A stretch of 64,000 bases of DNA from Dryomyza anilis. Lineage: Eukaryota > Arthropoda > Insecta > Diptera > Dryomyzidae. Location: NCBI GenBank assembly GCA_951804985.1, contig OX638132.1:22635989-22699988 (forward strand), written 5' to 3'. Positions 55,335 through 64,000 of the stretch are shown one piece after another. Below the pieces are notes generated by a model. It was not told the DNA's origin, searched no databases, and saw only the letters and a list, made by a program, of their open reading frames with translations. Made by a program: the position numbers and the translations under genes. The stretch's first letter is position 1; each line of letters opens with the position of its first letter.

Positions 55335-56703
55335 CCTAGGAACTTTCCCGACGTAAGAGCGCACTACGAAGGTATTTTTTGAAATTCGCCTCCTAATGTA
55401 CAAAACTGGAGTGGCAAAATTGAACTTTTAATTCAAAATATTTGTGTATATAAGATAGCAAGAGTCATAGAATTGGACTCAGTAATGTATTTTGTTATTG
55501 TTTATCTATTTGTTAAATGTGGGCTGAATTTGATAAAGGGACGTAGCACTTCCCATACAACCATAACTTTAAACATGCCATAACTTCTGATCTCCTATGA
55601 GCATTCTTAGTTATGAAAATGGAAACAAAGTTTCATATTACAAAGAAGAATCGTCACGTAGAATGTGGGAGGCATTGTATAAAGGGGTGTGGCACCTGCC
55701 ATAAAACAAAATCATTAAAAATGCTATAACTCCTGACATATTAGGAGTAGAGTTATGAAAATCAAAACAAATGTTCATATTTAAAACTCCGATCGTCACA
55801 TAGAATATGGGCGAGATTGTACAATGGGGCGTGGCACCTCCCATAAATTTATTACTCTTTACCTACTAAAAGCAGAGTTTTAAAAATCGAAACAAGGGAT
55901 CATATTAAACATTGTAATCGTCTGATAGAATCAGGGCTGGAAAAAATCCGGATTTTATTTTTTATATCCACTCCACCAGATTTTTTTTTGTTTTTCTTGG
56001 ATTTTATTGGATTATTATGGATTTTTTTTTGTTTGTTTTTAAATGTATTACTTCCCAGCCTTTCGATACCAAGCACTGCTAAATAACCTTTTGGAAAAAT
56101 AAATAGTCGTGGATCTGGAAGCCGTTTTCTTCTATATACTGAATTAGTCATATGGGCGAGAAAATTAAACGGCCTAAGTCTATGATCAAATATATTTTAA
56201 ATGTCTTCTTTATAACATGATAACTCTTCAGAACTTAATAGATTCAATCAATATCTACCGCTTTAAAAATTTTCATAGAATTGGCTTGAATTAAATCCAT
56301 GGTTTCGGCGACTACATCATTAAATTATTTGGATCTACATTATGGCCTAAGTTGGGTAATATCCATGTTGGCTAATATAATATATGAATCATTTCATTAC
56401 CATCTTCTCCAGAGATTTCATCCAGCAGTGGTCCAAACATTTGTTTTCGATTTGGTGGTTTATATGAAATTCTTAAATTTCCAAAAAATAAATCGTACTC
56501 GGAAAACCACAAATATATTTCCTATGTTATAATTCGAAAAATGTACAAAATTCAATTAAATCCAAATATTTTGGATTTTTTAGTGGATAAAATCAGGAGT
56601 TATAGCATTTTAAAATTTTAGTTATATTGAGCGAAAATGTTAACTATAGTTTTGCAATTACAAAAACTTAGCACGGGCAAAGCTGTGCACGGGTCCAGCT
56701 AGT
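55335..56703 (+). mobile_element. Helitron-like element
   Basis: The head near 55345 (acttcctaggaactttccc ... gtaagagcgcactac) matches the head at 8400. Two to three monomers of about 135 bp follow ('cacgtagaatgtggg', 'gtggcacctgcc'), then an AT-rich insert (55940-56640, with repeated 'ggattttattgg' words). The end is GTGCACGGGTCCAGCTAG, then TAATAA. That CTAG-type end with an upstream gcacgggc...gtgcac inverted word is what suggests a Helitron-like 3' end. No Rep/helicase is seen. Confidence 0.6.
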
Positions 56704-57386
56704 AATAAATAAAAAATTCAATCATCAGTACCTGATCATAACCCAGGCATAATTTATACTACGGATGTCCCATATCTTGCATCCATTTTCAAGACTGTCA
56801 TTTCCTAAATGAAAAAAAGTTATATTTGTTGCAAGATCTTGTAACAAATATTACTTTTTTTTTACTATAGACGTTTAATATGTAAAAAGTTTCTTTGTTT
56901 TAAACCATTTTCTAAGCCGGCATATTTCAGGAACCCATTAAGACGCCATTTTTGCGTTTAATAATGTACAACATTTGTATCAATTTTCAATTATTTCTGA
57001 AGGGGTTGATTGGTAAATCCGTTCGTCAAATATGAAAAGAATAAAAAATGGGTTCACCATCAAATTTATACCCTTTGTGTTTGACTGACCACAACATTGA
57101 ACAGATACACCCGAATTGCATTGGATTTCTTTAACATTTTTAGCTAAAGTATTCTGAATTAAAAAAGATAGACAAATAATTCAAATAGAAAAACACGAAA
57201 ATTTACCCTTTTTTTTGTAATTTTACAAAAATCAATTATAAAACCCTGTTTAGAATCATTCAGTCCATCGATATATCTCGAATGCATTTTGGTTGTTGTA
57301 CTGAGCAATTAATCTTTGTGTTCTTAGTGCAAGAATTGATTTAATCATTAACACTTATCTGTAGAAATAGCATAAAAACTATTATG
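56704..57386. other. AT-rich sequence, no gene recognised
   Basis: It lies between two Helitron-like elements that face each other. Nothing coding. Confidence 0.4.
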
Positions 57387-57559
57387 TACTAGCTGGACCC
57401 GTGCACGACTCGTGCCAAGATTTTCTGAATTCAAAGATATGGAGCGATTTTATTAATATAAAAAACATTTTTTTATTATTGATATGAGGGGCCCGTGCTT
57501 AGCTGTTGAAATTTTTTTATTCGATTTATAAATTTGGTTACGAAAATAATTCTCCGCCA

Positions 57560-57755
57560 AAACAACTTTTCTCAAAGACAATTTTTTCTCAGACTGCGCT
57601 TCTCCGCAGAATTATTCTCAGTAGAAATCTTCCCGTAAAATCCACATAGAACGCTTTCCCGTAGAATTCTCAACGTAGAATTCATCCCGGTAGAATTGTT
57701 CCCGGTAGAATTCTTTCCCGTAGAATTCTTCCCCGTAGAGTTTTTCCCAGTAGAA
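57560..57755. repeat. Minisatellite (gtagaattcttcccc-like)
   Basis: About ten imperfect units of 15-18 bp containing gtagaattctt, several with EcoRI-like gaattc. Confidence 0.8.
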
Positions 57756-57759
57756 GTTT

Positions 57760-58905
57760 TAGAGTGGTGGGTTTTAATGTAGTAAGTTTCGGTGTAGTGA
57801 GTTTAGATGTGGTGAATTTTGGAGTGGTGAGTTTAATTGTGGTTAGTTTTGGTGTGGTGAGTTTTAGTGTGGTGAGTTTTAGTGTGGTGAATTTGAGTGT
57901 GGTGAGTTTAAGTGTGGTGTTTTTAAGTGTGGTGAGTTTTAGTGTGGTCAATTATAGTGTGGTGGGTTTTAGTGTGGTGAATTTTATTGTGGTGAGTTTT
58001 AGTGTGATGAATTTTAATGTGATGAATTTTATTGTGGTGAGTTTTAGTGTAGTGAATTTTAGGGTGGTGAGTTTTAGTGTGGTTAATTATAGTGCGGTGG
58101 GTTTTAGTGTGGTGAATTTTAGTGCGGTGAGTTTTAGTGTGGTAAGTTTTAGTGTATCGAAATTTGAGTGTAGTGAGTTTTAATGTGGTGAGTTTAAAAG
58201 TGGTGAATTTTAATGTGGTGAAATTTTAGTGTAGTGAGTTTTAGTGTGGTGAGTTTTAGTGTGGTGAAATTTTAGTGTGGTGAGTTTTAGTGTGATCAAT
58301 TTTAGTGTGTTGAATTTTTGTGTGGTGAGTTTTAGTGTGGTGAGTTTAAGTGTGGTGAGTTTTAGTGTGGTAAGTTTTAGTGTGGTGAGTTTTGGTATGG
58401 TGAGTTAAAATGTGGTGAGTTTTAGTGTTGTGAATTTTAGTGCGGTGAGTTTGAGTGTGGCGACTTTTGGGTATAGTGAGTTTTAGTGTGGTGAGTTTTA
58501 GTGTGATGAGTTTTAATGTGGAGAAATTTTAGTGTGGTGAGTTTTAGTGTGGTGAATTTTTGTGTGGTGAGTTTTAGTGTGGTGAAATTTTAGTGTGGTG
58601 GGTTTTAGTGTGGTGAGTTTAAGTGTGGTGAGTTTTAGTGTGGTGAGTTTTAGTGTGGTGAGTTTTAGTGTGGTGAGTTTTTGTGTGGTGAGTTTTAGTG
58701 TGGTGAGTTTTAGTGTGGTGAGTTTTTAAGTGGTGAGTTTTAGTGTGGTGAGTTTTAGTGTGGTGAGTTTTAGTGTGGTGAATTTTAGTGTGGTGAGTTT
58801 TAGTGTGGTGAATTATAGTGTGGTGGGTTTTAGTGTGGTTAATTTAAGGGTGAATTTTAGTGTGGTGAGTTTTAGTTTGGTTAGTTTTAGTGTGGTGAGT
58901 TTGTT
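57760..58905. repeat. 15-bp minisatellite (GTGGTGAGTTTTAGT)n
   Basis: Around 75 tandem units over 1.15 kb, with frequent single-base variants (gagttt/aatttt/gggttt) and a few length slips. Because 15 is a multiple of three, all units keep one reading frame and give false Val-Val-Ser-Phe-Ser proteins. Strong strand asymmetry: almost no C on the plus strand. Confidence 0.95.
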
Positions 58906-59040
58906 TTTCTTTTTCTTTCCTTTTTTTGTTTTTCATTTAGTTTGGATTGTGGTTTTATGTGATTGGTTTTGTTTTTGTATTTTTGCTTTTGTTTTGTGTT
59001 GTGCTTTTGCTTTTTTGTTTTTATTTTTTTTTTTGTATTT

Positions 59041-59784
59041 GAGTTTTTTGTTTCATGTTCGTTGCTGGTGAAAGAGCCGAGTTATATCGTGTTTAGGTTG
59101 CATGGGAGGTGCCAATCCCGCCCATATATAGCCTATCATTCCTTCCAGACCATACCGCATCTGTGGTAAAAATTTCAAGAAAATCGGATCAGCCGTTTAG
59201 ACGGAGAAGCGGAACAAACGTGATTGCTTTTGTTTTTGTATTTTTGCTTTTGTTTTGTTTTGTGCTTTTGGTTTTTTGTTTTAAATTTTTTTTGTGTATT
59301 TGAGTTTTTTGTTTCATGTTCGTAGCTGGTGAAAGTGCCGAGTTATATCGTATTGAAAGTTTAGGTTGCATGGGAGGTGCCACGCCTCTTTGCCCAATCC
59401 CTCCCATATATAGCCTATCATTCCTTCCAGACCATACCGCATCTGTGGTAAAAATTTCAAGAAAATCGGATCAGCCGTTTAGACGGAGAAGCGGAACAAA
59501 CGTGATTGCTTTTGCTTTTGTATTTTTGATTTTGTTTTGTTTTGTGCTTTTGTTTTTTTGTTTTTAAATTTTTTTGTGTATTTGAGTTTTTTGTTTCATG
59601 TTCGTAGCTGGTGAAAGTGCCGAGTTATATCGTATTGAAAGTTTAGGTTGTATGGGAGGTGCCACGCCTTTTTGTCCAATCCCGCCCATATATAGCCTAT
59701 CATTCCTTCCAGACCATACCGCATCTGTGGTAAAATTTTCAAGGAAATCGGATCAGCCGTTTAGACGGAGAAGCGGAACAAACG
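59041..59784. repeat. Three tandem units of 261-282 bp
   Basis: Units begin at about 59041, 59302 and 59584 with gagttttttgtttcatgttcg. They contain 'gccgagttatatcgt', 'ggaggtgcca', 'cattccttccagaccatacc' and 'ggatcagccgtttagacgg'. The first lacks about 20 bp after 'atatcgt'. The third runs into an acaaacgt microsatellite (59777-59824). Confidence 0.9.
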
Positions 59785-59975
59785 TACAAACGTACAAACG
59801 GACAAACGTACAAACGTACAAACAGATTTATTATATTAATAGGATTGTTTATATTATAATTACACGGAAACAAATCAAAGGCTGTTATATAAAAAAACCT
59901 TTGTTTTAGAGGCAAATTAAAAGACTTTAGGAAAAAATATATAGAAGTATAGCAATATTTTTTATTATAACTAAA

Positions 59976-60199
59976 CACAGGGAAAAATATGTTTGGCAGG
60001 AAACATATTATGTTACATGCAACTTTAATGAATTTCCAAATTAAAAAAAAAAATATATATATTATTTTAATCATAACCCATGAAATGAACAACGAAATAA
60101 TTTGAATATTTTGGAATTAAATATTACTGCTAATTACAACCATTAAATATATGATTGCAAATATATTATGTTTGCTAGAAACATATTTTTCTCTGCGTG
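59976..60199. mobile_element. MITE (224 bp)
   Basis: The tips CACAGGGAAAAATATGTTTG and (inverted) aacatatttttctctgcgtg match over about 35 bp with few differences and include an inner aaacatat/atatgttt inverted pair. No ORF. The target duplication is unclear. Confidence 0.75.
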
Positions 60200-60749
60200 T
60201 ATTTACAACAGTTTTTCCTAACATATAAGTGTTTTATTTATTAATAAATCCAGTTTTTTTCTTAAAAAGTAATGCTTTTTTTATCGTGTATTTTTGTCTC
60301 ATTCAATGTTTGTTTTTATAATTATCTGCCATTATTGACGATTGTAACAACTTATTCATTAAATTATTAGATATTTTGTTGTGTTATTTATTGCATTATA
60401 ACAACATGTCATGTATATCATTTTTTGCCATTTCTAAAAACACGTGTCGTGCTGTCAAAATTAAATATTCTAAAAAAAAGCGGAAATAAATACAGATTCG
60501 GTGTGAATGATTTACTGTCAGTGCTAGCTGCTGTTTCATGTTTAGTGACTGTCATATTGTGACGTGATCCGAAAATAGTTTTCATGAAAATGTCAATGTA
60601 GCTGATAATTGGAAGGGCTGAATATTAAAATGTTGAAAAATATATGCAAAATGTATGTTAATAAAATCAAAAATTTTTCTTATAAAAACCACCACAGACA
60701 CATTCTTTGGCAAGGTTAAGGCAGTTAAAAACATTTTTTTCGAATGACT
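60200..60749. other. AT-rich sequence, no gene recognised
   Basis: Nothing identified. Confidence 0.4.
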
Positions 60750-60989
60750 TCAAGCAGACACAAAGGTGCAGTTTGTATCAACAGTTTCCAAAATATCGTC
60801 ACATGAGAATTTGTTTGGCTCAAACGCCATTTTTGGGTGCATGGAGTTAGGAATTGGATGTATATGACTTATATGTTCTCTTTCTAATGCCGTTATCCGT
60901 ATCAAATCAGAGATATTCGTCATCGACTTTGCTCCTATTTTAACGTAAATACAAATCTTGTTTAACGTTTTTCTCGAAATCGACTCCAT
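60750..60989 (-). CDS. Hypothetical 79-residue open frame
   Basis: Open from ATG at 60989 to a stop at 60750. It has a basic N-terminus (SRKTLNKICIYVKIGAK), then HISHIHPIPNSMHPKMAFEP and NKFSCDDILETV. I do not recognise it. The NKFS-(C/G)-D-(D/E) end is echoed on the minus strand near 320-370, which slightly favours an old coding segment or repeat over chance. No splice context or neighbours support a gene, so chance remains quite possible. Confidence 0.2.
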   Translation of the reverse strand: MESISRKTLNKICIYVKIGAKSMTNISDLIRITALEREHISHIHPIPNSMHPKMAFEPNKFSCDDILETVDTNCTFVSA

Positions 60990-61518
60990 GGCGCTATTTT
61001 TAAAACGATTATATAAAATAATTTAATAAATTCTGAACCGTCTGAATAGATCTTTATATTAAATTAAACTTTCTATTTCTATTTTTCTATTGTAAATGAA
61101 ATATATTCATATATTTTTTTTATATTTTTTACCTTATATGATTCATTATGGTTTCTTCAACTTGTTGTCTTGTGGTTACCATCATTATACCTTTTATTAA
61201 AAAAAAAACTCATATTTAACCTACTTTAAATTGGTTGTTGGGTACTTTTTATTTTTGTTGTTGCGGTCTAAACATTAAAGGGACTTTTTCCCATTCAACA
61301 CAATTCAATAACCTTTCAGCTAACAATAACAAAACGTAATTTCTGCACATTTCCGTTTTAAATTTATTGTTTTAATTGTTTATACAAACACATACCTATA
61401 CTATGCAATATAATTTAAATTATAAACCAAAAACTCAACTAAAATACAGATCGAAAACTATGGGATATAAAATAAATATGGGAAATAATAAATATTTTGT
61501 CTAAAGGTCAACAAATTC

Positions 61519-61791
61519 ATGATGGTTGGCTGGGCTGCATTATTTTTTATGGGCGGATGTATACTACATTGCTTGTTAATGGCTACAAACGGGGAACAAC
61601 CGTCTCATGTTTATCCCCGTAATTTACAGAAATGTATGCTCGATGAAAATTGTTCATTTACACGGAACAAAATTTGTCGATTTGTGAATTTGCATGGGCG
61701 CACTATCATAGACAATTCAAAGTCAACTTTAATATTAGAAATGTCTATTTTTGACAATTATAAAGTTTACGTCGGTAGCTCGTCTGGTTAG
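61519..61791 (+). CDS. Hypothetical small secreted-like protein, truncated by a SINE fragment
   Basis: The start (MMVGWAALFFMGGCILHCLL) looks like a signal peptide, followed by a Cys-containing stretch (KCMLDENCSFTRNKICRF). At about 61770 the frame runs into the SINE head, so the natural C-terminus is lost or lies beyond an unseen splice. A possible acceptor (tttgtctaaag) precedes the ATG. No family recognised. Confidence 0.3.
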   Translation: MMVGWAALFFMGGCILHCLLMATNGEQPSHVYPRNLQKCMLDENCSFTRNKICRFVNLHGRTIIDNSKSTLILEMSIFDNYKVYVGSSSG

Positions 61792-61895
61792 AGCGTTGTA
61801 CTACGAGCGAAAAGTTGCTGTTGCGTTCAACTACGAGCCGAAAGGTTCCCGATTCGATGCCCAGCGATTGTTAACATTTTTTTCATAGAAATCGT
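61770..61895 (+). repeat. SINE head fragment
   Basis: It has an A-box (tagctcgtctggttag) and a B-box-like cgattcgatgccc, separated by a partly duplicated spacer (actacgagcgaaaagttgctg / actacgagccgaaaggttc). It ends within the body at 'tttttttcatagaaa', where family D begins. Confidence 0.7.
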
Positions 61896-62015
61896 GACTT
61901 CAATAGACAGGCGGACGACTCAGGAGATCATGGTGATCAAGAATATATATACTTTCCATACAGGAGGTGCTTCCTTCTGGGTGTTACAAACGGCGTACCA
62001 AACTGAATATACTCT
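61896..62015. repeat. Family D fragment
   Basis: 'gatcaagaatatatatactt', 'gtgcttccttctgggtgtta' and 'ggcgtaccaaactgaatata' match the 3' third of family D (53340-53430); the final tgtagggtata is missing. Confidence 0.75.
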
Positions 62016-62387
62016 TGTATAGCTCTATGTAGTGTTTACACAACTCTATGAGATTTATTGCTCTATCTCTAGCTATTTTCTCTATCGTGTAAACTCGCCC
62101 TTAGTCTGGGATATAAGAATGAAAAAATAAACAAATCAGATTCTTTAAAGTCCAATTTTACAGTGCAAATTTAAACTTGCACATTTTCAAGACGTCTACA
62201 GTTCCTAATCAGAATGGCTACATATTTTTAAATTTTACAAACATACAATTATAAATTAATTAATTTAATATTTTAAAAATTTGTGATATGTTGACTATAG
62301 ACAAAATTACATCTAGTTTAAACTAAGTTTAATTTGAAAATGTTACTGAAAAACTGAAACTAAGAATTATGCATAAACTAGCTGGAC
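62016..62387. other. AT-rich spacer, nothing recognised
   Basis: Nothing identified apart from short ctctatgtagtg/ctctatgagat repeats near 62030. Confidence 0.35.
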
Positions 62388-63255
62388 CCCCGTGCACAGC
62401 GTTACCCGTGCTTTTGTAAATGCAAAAGTATATCTTTTTCACGCCCCTTTTTCCCGCTCATGTGCCACGCCCTTTGTCCAATCCCGCTCAAATTCTACGT
62501 GAAGATTACAATGTTAAATATACTTCTTTTTTTAATTTTTATAACTTTGCTCTTAGTAGGTCAGGAATTATAGATATTTTAATATTTTGGTTGTATGGGA
62601 GGTGTCACACCCCGGTGTCCAATACCACCTTCATTCTACGTGACAATTGGAGTTTAAAATATGAACATTTGATTCGATTTTTATAACTCTACTTTTAGTA
62701 TGTCAGGAGATATAGCAATTTTATTGTTTTAGTTATATGGTGCCACGCCCCGTGGTCCGATCTCGCCCACATTCTACGTGGCTATTGGAGTTTTAAATAG
62801 TAACATTTGATTCGATTTTTATAACTCTGCTCTTAGTAGGTCAGGAGTTATTGAAATTTTAATGTGTTGGTTTTATAGGTGGTGCCACGACCGTTGCCCA
62901 CCCACATTCTACGGGCCTATTGGAGTCTTAAATATGAACATTTGATTCGATTTTTATAACTTTGCTCTTAGTAGGTCAGGAGTTATAGAAATTTTAATGT
63001 TTTGGTTATATGGTAGGTGCCACGCCCATATTTTGGAGAACGATAAACAACCACAATATACCTCACTTGGACAAATTTCATGACTATTGCTCTCTTAAGT
63101 ACAAAGATATTTGCAGTTAAAAGTTCAGGTTTGCCACGCCCATTTTTGTACCTTAGGGGACGAATTTCGAATTAGTGCGTGCCTACGTCGGGAGATGAAC
63201 ACTCTGTTCTATGTTCCTAGGTCTAAGGGTTTGGACTGGGCGTTGATCGATCAGT
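62388..63255 (-). mobile_element. Helitron-like element, near-complete
   Basis: It starts (its 3' end) at aactagctggacccccgtgcac. It contains four monomers of 135-141 bp marked by 'attctacg' near 62495, 62636, 62774 and 62909. It ends with the head found at 8350 (ttgatcgatcagtcag here, inverted there). This is the most complete member of the family in the window. No Rep/helicase, hence non-autonomous. Confidence 0.65.
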
Positions 63256-64000
63256 CAGCAACTATCATATTTTTTGTGTCCTTCATATTACTTTGTTGAT
63301 TTTACATTATGTTTATGACCGAATTCATAAATTTTAAGAATTATAACATTGAATGATGCTTAAAATACATTCAGATCCATATATTGGTACAACAACCATT
63401 GTTTTTTTTTCATTATTTACATCGACTTTTCATATCCAAAAAATAATCTTTCCTCAGTTGAAGCATTTCCTTGGACATCTGCCATTTTTTGTTCACAACT
63501 TAGAGTTCTAATAGTTTTGGTGGTTTTAAATATATCTTGTTCAGCTTAATTTTATTTTCCAAAACCAACAATTCATTGTCACACTTTTTTTTAGTTTGAA
63601 TATTATAATTCGAATTTTTACCGTTTATAACATCTGTAAGTTCAAAGTTGTAACGAAGAATTTGATCTAAACCTATAGTAAAATGATGTTCACCCATTAA
63701 TCTGGTTGCCTCCTGTTTTTTTTTTTTTGCTGTAATTGGGTAGGAGTGCTTGGGGTAAAGTGGGACATGGGGTTATGTGGGAAATTGCAATTTGTGTACA
63801 TGTTTTTGCACTTAGAAAAATAAAAGCAATTCTCAAATGCTTCTTAATATGACATCAACTTGTTCATCCATAATTATAATCAAATTTACCTGTTTATTGT
63901 ATTTCAAGATCAAGTGAAAATACATGTTTTTGAAAGTATTTTAGAGCGCTGTTGTTTGCTATTAAAAAATTCAATTTTTTGTCGTTCCTTGAACACGAAT
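63256..64000. other. End of window; weak coding-like stretch on the minus strand (63440-63715)
   Basis: From 63715 down, a minus-strand frame (ATRLMGEHHFTIGLDQIL ... KIYLKPPKLLEL) is open for about 70 codons. After one stop, another open piece follows (KKWQMSKEMLQLRKDYFLDM). The residue composition is protein-like, but I do not recognise it. It may be a decayed transposase or a real exon cut by the window edge. The rest is AT-rich without features. Confidence 0.25.

Larger units (their letters stand above)
57387..59850 (-). mobile_element. Helitron-like element carrying minisatellites
   Basis: It starts (its 3' end) with ACTAGCTGGACCCGTGCAC, next to the palindrome gcacga/tcgtgc. It contains two minisatellites and three long tandem units (listed separately) and ends near a run of acaaacgtacaaacg and 'ttattatattaatagg'. 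The 'ggatcagccgtttagacgg' segment occurs once in each of the three units. No coding gene; the long Val/Ser/Phe frames are repeat artefacts. Confidence 0.55.

Noticed and set aside
57764..58183. 139-residue Val/Ser/Phe-rich open frame (and similar ones at 58730-59071 and 57682-57951)
   Set aside because: Direct translation of a 15-bp minisatellite; unit length divisible by three keeps frames open by chance.

Overview
This window looks like a transposon-rich, very AT-rich stretch of an insect nuclear genome, most likely a higher fly (Brachycera, perhaps a calyptrate). The only host gene I recognise is a peptidoglycan recognition protein of the PGRP-LB type. It lies on the minus strand in two exons (19488-19847 and 15802-16019) joined across a 3.47-kb intron with good splice sites. 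All residues expected for zinc binding and amidase activity are present. The fly assignment rests on this protein and on the character of the repeats; it is inference.

Almost everything else is repeat, and much of it is nested. At 1.5-6.8 kb a damaged Ty3/mag-like LTR retrotransposon sits inside a dispersed repeat (family D), which sits inside another element (family C). An uninterrupted family D copy at 52.8-53.4 kb preserves the empty site. At 6.8-8.3 kb and 23.9-26.1 kb lie two copies, in opposite orientation, of a foldback-type element with long inverted halves. Each copy carries a different small TA-flanked insertion, and for the 7.4-kb one the other copy shows the empty site. Between them, two opposite copies of family C (13.7-14.7 and 16.5-18.0 kb) bracket the last PGRP-LB exon, so the gene's 3' half lies inside two nested sets of inverted repeats.

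Other elements are: a deleted mariner-type transposon (11.5-12.4 kb) and its short derivative (17.3-17.5 kb); several MITE families with TA duplications; palindromic elements at 20.0-20.7 and 26.36-27.15 kb; a 5'-truncated RNase-H-bearing LINE with poly(A) and a candidate 9-bp target duplication (28.8-31.3 kb); two other LINE scraps (34.6-35.1, 37.0-37.2 kb); a truncated Tc1/mariner transposase (33.5-34.0 kb); and a tRNA-derived SINE family with an ATT tail (37.4, 42.0, 52.3 kb plus fragments). Helitron-like elements with repeated internal monomers occur at 8.3, 55.3, 57.4 and 62.4 kb.

Simple-sequence domains include an A-rich tract (35.9-38.4 kb), a 10-bp-period degenerate array (40.7-43.2 kb) and a 15-bp minisatellite (57.76-58.9 kb). 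No rRNA, functional tRNA, CRISPR array or bacterial-type operon was seen. Terminal coordinates of old repeats are approximate because they were judged by eye.
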